Positions 45,568-57,787 of a DNA stretch of 64,000 nt are shown here, one piece after another. This DNA is from Membranipora membranacea (lineage: Eukaryota; Bryozoa; Gymnolaemata; Cheilostomatida; Membraniporidae): contig OU612069.1 in NCBI GenBank assembly GCA_914767715.1, positions 27,649,387 through 27,713,386 of the forward strand, in the 5' to 3' direction. The notes under the pieces were generated by a model. The model saw only the letters and a program-made list of their open reading frames with translations. It was not told the DNA's origin and did not search any database. The number at the start of each line of letters is the position of its first letter. Position 1 is the first letter of the stretch. The position numbers and the translations under genes are program-made.

Positions 45568-46992
45568 CTTGTGCCATTGGCTACTTATTTGTATACAAAC
45601 ATTGTGAAAGCACATGGTTATACCGGGCGGCCTAAATAACTGTTTATATGATATACACCTAATACTAGAATTAGTACTCAGATGGCTGCAATGTGAGTTA
45701 GTGGCATTGCAGTTTCAAACACTCATATCAGGAAATAAAATATAATTTTCCTTCACTTGAGTTCTTGGTAAACAGATAAAATAAAAATATATTTTTACTC
45801 CAGCCGCTAAAATTATAAAAGTAAAAACCACCTCCTTCCACCTACAAGGTATTAATTTGTGGCCTCATTTCATTTCCTTTAACAATAAGCAATGCTTCCG
45901 AAATTATGTTACATGGCGCTAATTTGAGCCAGAATTTGAAGTTTTGAAACTAAAGGCAAACTTCACATCAATCTACCATACTCTGTAATCAAAAACCTTG
46001 AATCCCTAGTAAACTAATTACTATAGTTATCATTTAATGCCTCAACAAACAGGTATTGGTTTCAGATTCCAAACTGAGCTTGCCGAAAAATTAAAATCTA
46101 AGATTGATCTTCGGAAGCCCGTCACGCCTTGTCATTGCTGGCAGAACAATGTTGATTGTGTTGAACCAGGAATGATGGTGTTTGAATTTAAAACAGCAGT
46201 AGTCACAATATAATATTGAAAAGAAGATGGCTGGTGTCCAAGTAACTTCAGCAATGATAATGTATGAAAATAAAAAATACGTAATTTTGTCATTACAGCC
46301 AGACAGCCTGAGTGATACAAAACTGATTAACTTCACAGGAGCAACATACTGAGGTTGCATTAATGAATTGAACAAGGACACAATTGTAGCATCAATTTAT
46401 TCCTGCTATAAACAGTGAGAAAAATTGCTTTAACAGAACCAGCCAAGAATTAATCACAACTCTACAACCGGTTGAATCAAACATAAACTGTCTTTCCCGA
46501 AACATAGGGAGTTGGTTAATTTTTATTAGTGAGCGGTTGGCGGTTCAAAGAGGACCAATTCTGTCTGAAGTAAACTGGATCCAACTTCATATATGGAAAA
46601 AATCATATCAGAACATCACCTAGGCCCACAAATTCTGTTTGGTTTAGAGAGTTTGCCGACACATACTTTCGGATTTCGAGAGAATAGCATCACTTGCACA
46701 GAATGTATAAATATATAGGCAGCTATAATCCTTTTCTCTCTTTTGATAATTAATTGGATTTATATAGCAAAAAAAACATTGAACCGAGGCAATAACAGGT
46801 GATAAGAATACAGCTGTTTTAATCGCACAAGAAAAATGTTTCTAAAAATACAAAAATATAGACTAACCATGTCAGTGCAGTTTTTTTCTGCTGTATTTGT
46901 AAATATAAAAACATTGCTTACCTCTATCAGGTTTTGTAAAAGATGAAAATAATAATAACAGTGATACGTCTAAAATATCTATCTCTATAGAA
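45568..46992. other. possible 3' exons of the SLC15-like gene, unresolved
   Basis: The C-terminal half of the transporter should lie on the minus strand here. Minus-strand frames near 46160-46380 are open and hydrophobic (AEVTWTPAIFFSILY; FQYYIVTTAVLNSNTIIPG), but I could not place them against the family or match phases. Confidence 0.25.
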
Positions 46993-47348
46993 AAGGGAGA
47001 GGGAGAGGGCGAGGGAGAGGGAGAGGGCGAGGGAGAGGGAGAGGGAGAGGGAGAGGGAGAGGGAGAGGGAGAGGGAGAGGGAGAGGGAGAGGGAGAGGGA
47101 GAGGGAGAGGGAGAGGGAGAGGGAGAGGGAGAGGGAGAGGGAGAGGGAGAGGGAGAGGGAGAGGGAGAGGGAGAGGGAGAGGGAGAGGGAGAGGGAGAGG
47201 GAGAGGGAGAGGGAGAGGGAGAGGGAGAGGGAGAGGGAGAGGGAGAGGGAGAGGGAGAGGGAGAGGGAGAGGGAGAGGGAGAGGGAGAGGGAGAGGGAGA
47301 GGAGGAGGGAGAGGAGGAGGGAGAGGAGGAGGGATAGGGAGGGAGAGG
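46993..47348. repeat. GAGGGA hexanucleotide satellite, about 350 bp
   Basis: Almost pure GAGGGA units, with rare GGC variants at the left end and GGAGGA variants at the right. The minus strand reads Ser-Pro repeats, but this is a by-product of the repeat. It lies between exon 6 of the transporter and any further 3' exons. Confidence 0.95.
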
Positions 47349-47494
47349 AATTGCTGTAAAATTTGAGGTCAAACTTTTCATTGCATTGACATCCCAGCTC
47401 CCGTTTGAATAACTAAGAAACTTAATAACGCTCCATCACAGTTTGGCTAAAGGTTTCTTATAAACTAAGAGTTTAAAAACAATGTGACACTTAC

Positions 47495-50400
47495 ATCAAT
47501 GGTAGATGGCAAGCCGGTCGAGTAGGACGTCGGTATAAGGCATATCAGTACACAGAAAAACTTTCCTAGGTCGGCCCGCTCCTTTACTGAACCCTCAGGA
47601 TAATCTCCTCCATTTCGTAACAAGGCTGTCGACAGAAAACCCTCATTCTCCATTCTGTACCTGTTGTTACGATAAAAGACACGCTTAGTCATGTACCCGA
47701 TGTACTACCGACTGGAAATCATTCAGTTTAAATTACGATATGCTTTCTTACCAAACAAGAGGCTTTGTCCAGCCTAATGGACCAATTACTTTATTTATAA
47801 AAACACTAAGAGATGTTTCAAGCGGGATGCTATCAGTTTCAAAGGTTGGCCAAGGGTACTATTACTTTCTCCTTTTCCATGCCTGCTTCCATATCCCTGC
47901 ACTGTCCACAATCACGCTTACATCCGGTCTGTACTCTCGAATCTTTTTCATGCAAATCACTAAAACATAAACCAAATCGGCAATATAAGCTGATAAGGGC
48001 TTGTGTAATGATTTCCTAGCTGTTTCTAACTCAAGATAACAACTGCCAATGTTGCAGACCCTATCTAGTACTTATTTGGTTTATCACTGAGTTTTTATGT
48101 TCTGGCTCAGACGTCACATCATATCAGGGTGAGAAAAAATCTATCTACTTCGCCGTAAAAGAGCTATCTCCTCTATGTGACTTTTTAACCACAAACAGCC
48201 CTGCTGGGGCCTAAATACTCTATTAAAAGTCTCCAAAAATAATATAGCTCACGTTTGCTTTGATAACCTTGGTTAGTTGAAAAAGTGATGTTGTGAATTA
48301 CAATGAAAATGTAGCCAGCATGTGAATATTTAATCACTATTGATCTTTCAAATGAGGAAGAGACATTGCTGGTGTTTGCTTTAGTTGTGATAATTGAGTA
48401 AATGCTTCGGAGATCTTGGTGTAACTGTAGTCTATATGAACAGAAGTTATACTCAGTGAATTAAATGCGCTGTCATTGAAATGATTAAGATATTTTTTCT
48501 TTCAATTGTTCCCGGTCCTGCTTCAGCTAGGCGCTTACTCGTCAAGGGGAGTTTTTTTGAATTATGGAAAAAAGAAAGAAAACATCTCTTAAAACTGATT
48601 GTTGATTTTTCCTCATTTTAGGGCTGCTCCAAAACCAAAATCTTATTCTGCTCATAATGTGCAAGTCACTTGAAGTTCATTGACCAATGCTTCTATACTA
48701 TTGGACCTTCACTTCAATATCCAAGAAATTGGGATTTCGATTTCGTTTCAAAAATTAATACCAAAGGGAAAAAATATCTATTGCAATGCTCAGCCCTAAT
48801 CAGGGGGAAAAATCGCATTTAATTCACTGTGTAAATAGAAAGCTAATGATTCCTCTCACCCAGTATGATGATCAGGGTACTTAGAGTAGCACTAACATTG
48901 ACAAATATGGCAAAGCTCAGAGCCAACGAGGTGAACTGTTTTTTGTAGAGCTCTAGTATCACAGTTTGCTCGCCACCATATACGGCCGTGATTGCTGCAC
49001 AGAAAAACACAGCCACTGTGTCTCCGACCTTCCAGATCCAGTAATAACAAGCGTAGAGCTTCCTCACTTCTTCTCTACTAGTCATCTGACAAACAATTAA
49101 AAATATAGTACCTTTTGTGATTAAGATTAAAGATAAAATTCAAATAAATATGCATTACCTAAAAGTCTTGCCTATAATTACACATGCTTTTCCTTCTCAT
49201 ATACATGTCAAGCTACGAAAATTGGTCTTATTGCAGAAGAGCAAATGCTTTTAAATTTTATGGAAAAAGATTTTACATAACGGTCTCTTGTAATTTCATT
49301 TTATCCCATGAGTGATTTCCAAAGTTAGAGTTTTGTCTATAATTAGTATTTGGTTTATACAGGGGGGACTAACCTGGTCTCCTGCTAATGCAGGGATGAT
49401 TGAGTCCTGTGAAGACTGAGCACCAGATATAATGCAGACAACCATCAGGTAAACAAGAGCCATCCCGTCTAAGTCCTTGCCTATTGCTCTAAGAGGATCA
49501 TTAGAGCAGTACAGAGACCCTCCGCTTGAGTAGTTCTGATTTATGATTGTACAGTTAAGATTGTGCGACAGCTCAAACATCACTCCAGATATGTATCCAA
49601 ACCTACCAAACAAACGCAATATCAAATCTAGAGAAAAGAAAGCTCACTATGTGGACATACCATAAAATTCTCCTTTCTCAATTAATCAACTACCGTAAGG
49701 TCGCGTATTGTAACCACGCGGCTTGTTGGTGAACTACAGGCCTGGATTAATTTGGGAAACAAAACACAGATTTTGGCCATGTCACACCAGCAAGCCCACT
49801 GTCATTGAACCACAATATATAGCCGCCCAGGCAATATAATGATCAAGAAATGCGCACCCTATAGGTAACATGCTAATGCCCTCCCACCACACTGCACAGA
49901 CCTGACCACAGCACACAGCTGTCCTACTAACTTCTTCAAAACAAAACATTTTGATACATTTCTGTCTGCCATTAATAATAAGAAGTGGCATCGACTTGTG
50001 GGGATGAAGAATGCTGATTGGTTAACTATTGGTCAGATCGTTTCTAATTGGATGATAAATTTATGTAGGTGTAAAGAGGCAACAACTGCTTGACTTTGAA
50101 GGTCAATACATTGAGCTCAACAGTTTTTTATGTCTCTTCTGAGGTCGTATATTGTTAATAAAAATAAGAGATATATAGTCGCTGCTAGCTTGTTACAACT
50201 GAGTCTTTCCCGACTGAGTTAGTATGTATGTTCACCCAGTAGCCGCCTGCCTATAGAATTTGGAAACAATGCCCTTATTATAATCACGGTATGCTTGACT
50301 AAATTTTAACCAGTCACGGACATTAACCACATGGCTACAATACGCGACCTTACGGTAATCAAGCTTGAAGATTCACAATATTGCAGAGTCATTCGGACAA

Positions 50401-51489
50401 TTTTTGTATGGCACTTTCAGTATTTTAATATGTTGTACACAAAGATTACAATTTTTGTTAACTGAGAAACTAGTAGTGTCAGCTCCTTTGTGGACTTTAC
50501 TCATTTTAGGTGCTCACCCGATCCATGTTAGTACTGTCGCACAAAGAAGCATTCTGGTTTTTCTTATCCAGGCATCAGTAATAAGTCCACAAATAAGTGC
50601 GCCTAAGTTGATGATGATGCGGGAGGCTATATTCACCGATAGTATCCTTCAAAGATATAATGTTATGGATGAGCAAGTGTTTAATAACAAACAATGATTA
50701 TGATCCCATGCTTCGACGAGTTGTTCGCCACCAAATAGGAACTGTGGCTGCCGGAATTTAAACTCAGGCGTCCTGCATTGAAGGAATTTTGGCGATCCTC
50801 TCATCTAAGTTGCCACACTGGTTCAAAGTGAGACAATGCAGCTCCTTAATTTGATTGAGGGGAGGCGAACTGATGCGATTGGAAGTTTACCTAAATGCTA
50901 TTCCAATTTATCGACCCCTAAAATAGCCGTCACATTGACTGACGGAAATGTAGCGATAAAGGGATGCTTGCCTCCTTATGCCCTTTAAAAAATTTAACTC
51001 GTGTGAATTATACAAGAAAATACAGCCTCTTAGTATGGTAAGCAATTCTACAAATTGTATCTCACAATGTTTTGTCCAAATTGTAGCTGTAAGATCATTG
51101 TTATAATTAGTATAATGAAATTGTTTGGCCCTTCCCGGAGTAACAGTGAAACCAATTATCTTCCAAGTTACGTTAACTTACCTTAGTGTGACAGTACTAT
51201 GTGTTGGAAATCCATATATTTGACCATACAGTTCTAGTATAGCCGGTATCCATGTAGCGAGTGCCCTGATTGCCATACACCTGAAGAAGTCACAGATTAC
51301 GAGTCCCCATACAGCTAGTTTCTGATTCTGCTGTGAGTTGAAGTCAAACAGTGTGGATCTGAAGCTCAAAACTCCTCTCTGTCTGTTGATGCTCTCCGAC
51401 GGTGATACATTTAGTAGAGGTGTCACCTCTGCACTATTATTAACCGAGTTGGGCTCCTCCGCTGTGGTTGTAGACATTGTCGTTCCCAT
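47495..51489 (-). CDS. SLC15/PTR-family transporter, N-terminal half, six exons
   Basis: Exons 51489-51182, 50646-50518, 49602-49374, 49085-48860, 47959-47866 and 47660-47495 join with matching phases and no lesion. From ATG: a Ser/Thr-rich cytosolic N-terminus of about 55 residues, then TM1 (KLAVWGLVICDFFRCM). IIINLGALICGLITDAWIRK matches the 'GxxxGxxxDxxxGR' PTR block. Then WIGFGYISGVMFELS, a Cys-containing extracellular loop, IIPALAGDQ (family 'xxGaDQf') and LYACYYWIWKVGD (family 'FNWFYWxINxG'). YRPDVSVIVDSAGIW follows, then LLRNGGDYPEGSVKERADLG, the link before TM7. PTR proteins move di-/tripeptides or histidine with protons. The TM1 ExxER motif used for proton coupling is not seen (C-x-x-F-R), and the conserved Asn after FYW is Lys, so function may differ. 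TM7-12 were not located. Confidence 0.8.
49690..50356. mobile_element. 667-bp TIR element inside the transporter gene
   Basis: The left end CTACCGTAAGGTCGCGTATT and the right end reverse-complemented ACCGTAAGGTCGCGTATTGT form an inverted repeat of about 25 bp (through TGTARCCAYG). AATCAA flanks both ends (49684-49689 and 50357-50362), so the duplication may be 6 bp. No transposase is encoded. It lies in the intron between exons 2 and 3. Confidence 0.75.
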
Positions 51490-51832
51490 GTTCAGGTATA
51501 TCTTACATTGTTCACATACGCCTCTTATTTAATGCAAGCTCTCTGAACAAATAAGACATGTGTACCTTGGCTGACAATGCGGACAACCATTTAGTCAAAA
51601 CAGCTAGATACAGCCCGGATATAGCACTGACATGATTCACACCATGCGAGCTATTGTATATTGAGATAAGCTTATCCTAGTGAAACACAGTTAGTCATGT
51701 ACATTATTGTAACTTGTGCTGACATTTATCTTTATTCTTGATAAGCATTGACAAATCACAATTAATCACCAAAGCATCACAATTAATGCTGCATATGGGC
51801 AAACTCATATCTCAGATTTCCTTAAAGTCCAC
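51490..51832. other. upstream region of the transporter
   Basis: Should hold the 5' UTR and promoter of the minus-strand gene. No specific element is defensible. Confidence 0.35.
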
Positions 51833-52537
51833 ATTGTTCTGGGTATGTCCAGGGAAGTACCGTCATTATCATAGTTGGAAGGATTTAGCCCCATATGTTA
51901 CAATCGTATCTCTTCATTAATTTGTACACGATGCCAAGTAAATTTGATGAATTGATCTTGATGAAGTTGATCAGAGAATGATGCATGTGGGCTGACTGGT
52001 AGGAAATCAAAACAAATTATCATTCACCGAAAATTGGATTTGAATTCATGATTATCACTGAGTATTGAATACAGAATATTATTGTACAGGGAACTACCAT
52101 CATTATCTTAATTAGAATAATTTTGCTCCATATGTTTCCAATCGTATCTCTTCATTATTTTAGTACACAATGGCCAGTAAAAGTTGATGAATTGATCTTG
52201 ATTAAGTTTATCAGATAATGATGCATGTGTGCTAACTGGTATGAAACCAAAATAAATTATCACTTGCAGAAAATCTGATTTGAATTCATGATTATCATCA
52301 CTGACTATTGAATACAGAATATTATTGTACAGGGAATTACCATCATTATCTTAATTAGAGAGATTTCACACCAAATGTTCCAATTGTATCTCTCCATTAT
52401 TTTCGTACACAATGCCCAGTAAAAGTTGATGAATTGATCTTGATAAAGCTTATCAGAGAATGATGCATGTGGGCCAACTGGTAGGAAATCAAACAAATTA
52501 TCATTCACAGAACATCGGATTTTAATTCATGATATTC
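51833..52537. repeat. tandem repeat, unit about 240 bp, about 2.9 copies
   Basis: The block GATGAATTGATCTTGAT recurs near 51947, 52187 and 52429. Other shared blocks are GAATATTATTGTACAGGGAA, ACCATCATTATCTTAATTAG, AATCGTATCTCTTCATTA and GAATGATGCATGTG. Copies differ at about one base in ten. Confidence 0.9.
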
Positions 52538-53036
52538 CTAAGTTTTTTTTAAACGTTTATTGACAAGCAATCTTCATCACTAAAATGACGTTCTTCCTAT
52601 TGTGCCAAGATAAAACAAAAATAAATAATGATGGAATAAATGAATAACGAAGAATTATGGAAGATAAAGACTAACAATGAGAATGGTTCTTAGACATGAA
52701 ATACTTGAATGCATATTGTCGGAATAACTTTAAATTGTTCACAGACCTGATATGTTGCCGAAGACTATTGAAAATTATAGAAAGATTGCATCTGAAAACG
52801 ATGTATATTAAATGAAAACTGCTCATATAAAGGAGCCAACATATTAAGTATTGTAAGTATATGTAATATCATGAAGGCCAGTTTTGGCCGCACCTGAGAA
52901 TTATGATGAGGATATTTTGGTTTGTAGGAAACTAGTGTGCATTGCTGTGACAAGTTGCCTCACAGATTACTGAAGGCGAGTATATTGGGCAGCATCGGTT
53001 TTGTTTTCTTCAAAAAAAGGAGAGGCGTAATTATAG
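52538..53036. other. no supported exon
   Basis: Upstream of the first recognised recombinase exon. A start-codon exon is expected here or farther upstream but was not found. Confidence 0.35.
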
Positions 53037-56000
53037 TAAGACAGAATACTGCTTCTGTGATAACAGCATCACAAGTAGAATCGCCAAGGATTATCTAAGC
53101 TTGCATTCCGATAGAAAGCTTGTTCAGAAGGCAATACAAGCCTCTGGGAAAGAGAACAAGATGCATCTATATAAGCTACAGCAAGTGGGAAATTTTAAGC
53201 ATATTTCAAAGGTGAGCACATACATTTATATACTCATGACATTTACCTGGCATATAGTTCGACTGTAGGTATTGCTTTTGAGCGAGCCTGGTCGGAAGTC
53301 AATGGATGATAAAGTGGTGCTCTCATGATGAGATGAGGAATGAGATAGTGGAAAAGCACTGTCTACCTTTTAAGCATAGTTGATCGCAACCCAAAATTCA
53401 AGATTAGAAGTCTAGGTTAATGTAGATGTAGATTTTTCCATATAGTACATAGGGGAAGTACCATAGCCTACTATACATTCACAACTCGGCCTTCGGACCA
53501 CTAACAGCCCCCAACTCAATTTAATTTAATCGCCCATGTATTTTTGCTGTAGTTTTTCAATCACCGTGATTCTCGAATATATTGGGCAAGTCGCCAGTGC
53601 AAACAGGATATCACTCTACATATTAAAGTTGCGATCAATATATAACATTTAAATGTGCGAATTCGAGGTTTTTTCGTCAGGGGGTCGCTCTGATGATAAT
53701 GAAGTTATTGTCAAGGTCAATCATATGGCATATTATACTGATAGAAGACAAAGATATTGATAATAGATATACAGGCTTGTGAAGCAGGTTAAGAAGGTAT
53801 CACAACTACGTGTTCGTTACAGCGTGGATGGTTTTCATGTAAACGTCACTTAGAGAGCTAAATAAAGAAGTTTTACAATTGATGTTAAAAATCCTTGGCA
53901 TAATATGTTTATTTCCAAATAGACTTCAGAAAACCTTGAGAAAAATAATAAACATATAGGCTTTTAATTTGGGTAAAGATGTATTTCAATAGGCGATTGT
54001 CTGTCTGGCTATGTGTTTTGTTCACAATGCTGAATTCGGACACTACTTATTGTTCAGCTATTGTCATAAGGTTGATATTGTCTGATGGCCAAAAAGGATC
54101 AAAATCAAACTAGCCTGGATTAAAATATTTAATAAAGAGTTGTAGTGAAAATAATAGTGTTTCCAGGATCAGTAGACTTATTGTTATTATGTTTAAGCGA
54201 GTTTGGATCATAAAACTTTGTCATCCCATGTCATTGTCATTGTTATTTCAGGTAATATCTGAGGGCCAGGGAGAGCTGGTGGTGGCAAGAAGGCCAGATG
54301 AACAGATCGTAGCCTCACTCTACGCACCTTGTGGGTTCTGCTTAGTGTTTTGTCACAAGAAGACCCTTTTCACCCACATGTCTCGATGTACTCTCAAAGT
54401 ACCCGGCGCTAACATTAACAGAAAGCGTTTTGAAGATGGAATTCTGTTAGTTGAGACATACCTTCCAAAGTTGAGGCCTTTAGAGCAGCAAGTTGAGGAA
54501 ATATTCACAGGAATGAAAGATACATCGGCTAACGAAGGTGAGATAGCTTCCAGTCTCTGTATTTTGTACTTACCTTCTGAAAATTTCTCTGTCCATCTTT
54601 TGCTGTTTTAAAACATTTTGACGCATTAATTTAGTATGCATGTATTAACTTAGAAAGGAGGCATTCACCACACTTTAATTGGCTTGTAGGTGTCATCCAA
54701 ATGATCAGGAATGACCCATTAATTCACGTCTTTGCAAGGCATCAACTGCTCAGAAAAGGAGAAAATCACACATACAAAGGGGTGAATCAAATACGATCAA
54801 AGTTACGCTTTCTTGCTCGCTTGATGGTGAAACCACTAGCCATATCTGGTCAACATCAACTAATGTTCAATGAGTTCCTACGACCTTCCTTCTATGACAA
54901 CTGGGTCGAGGCTGGGCTAGAACTACAAAAGGAAAACAAACAACTGGCAGTGACTCTAGGATACTTTGTGAAGAAGCTGGCTGTCCTGAAAAAAAGGAGA
55001 GGCAATTCGTACAAGAGATGCGGTGATGAGAGAGGAAGCGTCAGGATTCAAGGATCTATACCAATTTTCGTGGTCAGAAACAGTCATGACTTCAACTAAC
55101 CGCATGCAGCAGCAACAAAAGATCAGGCAGCCGACTGTGCTCCCTCTTACAGAAGACCTGCAAAAACTAACAAACTTTATTGACACTGAGATTAACAGAG
55201 AAACAGATAGTCCAACAGATTTCATACGATTACAAAAGTAGCTGCTGTGCGCCCTGGTGATCTTCAACAAGAGACGCCCGGATGAAGTAGCCTCAATCAC
55301 TATTGCTGACTATCGAATGGCCCAAGCTCAAAGGGATGACCGAGGTGACGTCATCAACAATCTTTCACTCGAAGAAAGACTAATAGCTGAAAGGTAAATA
55401 CTAAAATACTAAATATAAAAAAGTATTCATCACTATTATAACACTATATCACCACAAGGTATAATCTACTCTTGCCACATATATACAAAACTAACCTTTT
55501 TAGCTGTTCAAGCAATCAAAATGAAGCTATCCCACCTCGGTCCGAACCCAAGACATCCACATCAAACAAATTATGGTACAAGTAGGCCACGGAAACACAT
55601 CGAAAAAAGGATGGACAGCGGAGACATAATGATTTGGATAGTAAAATATTTGTTACCTCTAGTTAGTCATACTATAGTGGTGCACTAGGTGGTGAAATGT
55701 TGTTTCAATTCTTCTGTCCAGGATGCTTGCCCTTACAGTAAAAGGCAAATCAACACGGGGGATACGTCCTGTGCATGTTCGAGTGAATACCTGTTATGAG
55801 AAGGCTATCAATCTTTTAATATCATCACGGGATTCGTATCACACTCTTGGAACTGATGCCACAGACTTCCTGTTCACAAGGTATGGATTTGCAGTTCAGG
55901 TCAAGTGAAGTTTTAGGATTGACAGCTCACTGTAATCGGAGTTGATTGAGACGGAATATAATATATTTCATCTACCAGTTTAGCCCATAAACGACAGGTT

Positions 56001-57787
56001 GTATGGTCTAAACTATGTACCCCCCCCCCCCCCGACATTCTGGGCAGCCAAACATTCACCAGTCTAAGACTGTGTGGTTTCAATTAAGATACATTGTGCC
56101 TTATGTAACTCCGGTAGTATTTTTCACATGCAGGCCTACCTCAAGGAGACACTTTGATGGGACGGAAACAGTAAAGTAGGTGATGGTGATGCCCGGACTT
56201 GTGTCCAACTGAGAGGATACATGCCCAAAAGCTCAGAACTTATCTGGCCACAACATGCCAGGTAAAAGAAGAACACCATTGTGCTGCACAAATGCATCCC
56301 ATGCTTGCTTCAGCTTGTTCGGACTATGCTCAAGAATGGTCAAAATTTAGAAACAAAATGAGAATGCTAACTGAATGCTGAGACTGTATTATTGTAATAA
56401 ACTGCAGTTTGATATAAAAAATTACAAGATACAACCAAGGTACACTTTCAGGAGTTGACTATATTACCGTCTGTGGTGGCAATTAAGCGCAGGCGCACAT
56501 TTCATTGGAACAACGAAGGTACAGGCCTATTGCCTACTCTTATAATGATACCAAATACCACTGTAGAAGTCTATTTTAGGTGCTGATGCCTATTAGTCTA
56601 TAATGTTAAAGTTTGCTGGATGCTATTGCGAAATGATTGTCTATTATTCCAGGTAATGAACATGTCAGCAGAAGAGACGAAGTTGTTAGCTGGACATATG
56701 GGACATGACCTAAATATGCATGTCAGCCATTACGCTAAACAGCTCAGTATCCTGGGGCGGACGAAAGTGGCGAAAATCCTAAGTGCGTTCTCAAAGGGGA
56801 AGATTAGCAAGCTGGATGTCAAGACTGACATCTGCAAGGTTGATGTCACGGAAGATGATGTAGTTACTGAGAAGGTAAATAATTTAGTATTAGCGTAACC
56901 ATCTCCATTCTATTCCTTAAATATGATCCATGATGTCAAATCAGTGCTAACCATTCAAACGGATAATCGATAATGATTCATTCATGACTATTCCCAAATT
57001 AAAAAATGAGGAATAAAAAAGGGAAGAAATCCCAACATGCATCTTCATTGAATTCTGGTCGCAGTTGGTAGGATTGTGATTTACTCGGTAATCAATTCTT
57101 TCTTACAACTATATGCCCGATAAACTGGAATGGCATTGTACTGTTTATATTTGACAAGATCTTTGATCACTACAAATTCACATAACATTCATATCTTATT
57201 CTAAGCTATTTGGTTAAAGATGGTGTAGGAAATGGGAAAAGTACAATCAAGGAGGATATTGATATCCATGATGGAGGTGGCAGTGGTGAGTAAAATATCT
57301 ATAGCTATTAGCAGCAGATTATAAATTATCATTAAGATATTACCGACTTGAACTCACACGCTGCATGCTCATTTAATCAGTGCAACAGATGTTGCAAATA
57401 GGCCCTGAAGTCATAATATAGTAGTGGTGATGGACACGAATCCAAGGGATCACAGCTATCAGCACTCTACGGTATACACATACAGTGATGAATATCATGA
57501 AGGTTATGTGTTAGTCCTAGGAATTAATATTTATCTTTTCTTGTTACATTGCAGAACAAGAAATGCCAGAGCAAGACAGTATATGCGAGAGGAGAGATGA
57601 GCAAACCAAGGGTAGGAAAAGATGGAGCAACAATGAGGACAACATTATTCATTCTATTTGGAATATGAAGGGAAATGGGAAATTGCCTGTCAGACAGATG
57701 TTTGATAAGATAGCTCGACAACTGCCAAACAGATCGAGGGTTGTCATCAGGGCCAATCTTCAACATATCATGAAAAAAAGTGTTTAA
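53037..57787 (+). pseudogene. intron-containing tyrosine-recombinase-like gene with zinc-finger and Myb-like parts; frame broken twice
   Basis: Exons 53037-53211, 54252-54537, 54690-55393, 55722-55880, 56134-56170, 56213-56261, 56653-56874 and 57555-57787 were recognised. The first two carry Cys/His patterns (YCFCDNSITSRIAKDYLSLH; PCGFCLVFCHKKTLFTHMSR). The third and later ones give a recombinase core: NKRRPDEVASI (Arg I), TVKGKSTRG (beta-strand Lys), KLRTYLATT (Arg II), LAGHMGHDL (His) and HVSHYAKQL (candidate Tyr). The last exon has a Myb/SANT-like block, KRWSNNEDNIIHSIW to NRSRVVIRANLQH. Related genes occur in other invertebrates and fish, and I recall no assigned function. Lesions: seven A at 54989-54995 where six keep frame, and TAG at 55239-55241 before LLCALVIFNK. 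It is a young pseudogene unless these are sequencing errors. An exon between 56874 and 57555 is probable but its phase is unclear. Confidence 0.7.
56020..56033. repeat. C homopolymer (14 bases)
   Basis: A run of 14 C in an intron of the recombinase gene. Confidence 0.9.

Noticed and set aside
46091-46381. Missing C-terminal exons of the SLC15-like transporter
   Set aside because: Hydrophobic frames exist but none aligns to TM7-12 motifs or joins in phase; left unresolved.
46872-47381. Long minus-strand open frame of Ser-Pro repeats
   Set aside because: It is the translation of the GAGGGA hexanucleotide array; its ends are non-repetitive by accident and there is no homology.
55239-55241. TAG in the recombinase gene as programmed readthrough
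   Set aside because: Together with the A-run frameshift in the same exon, decay or sequence error is more likely; no structural evidence for recoding.
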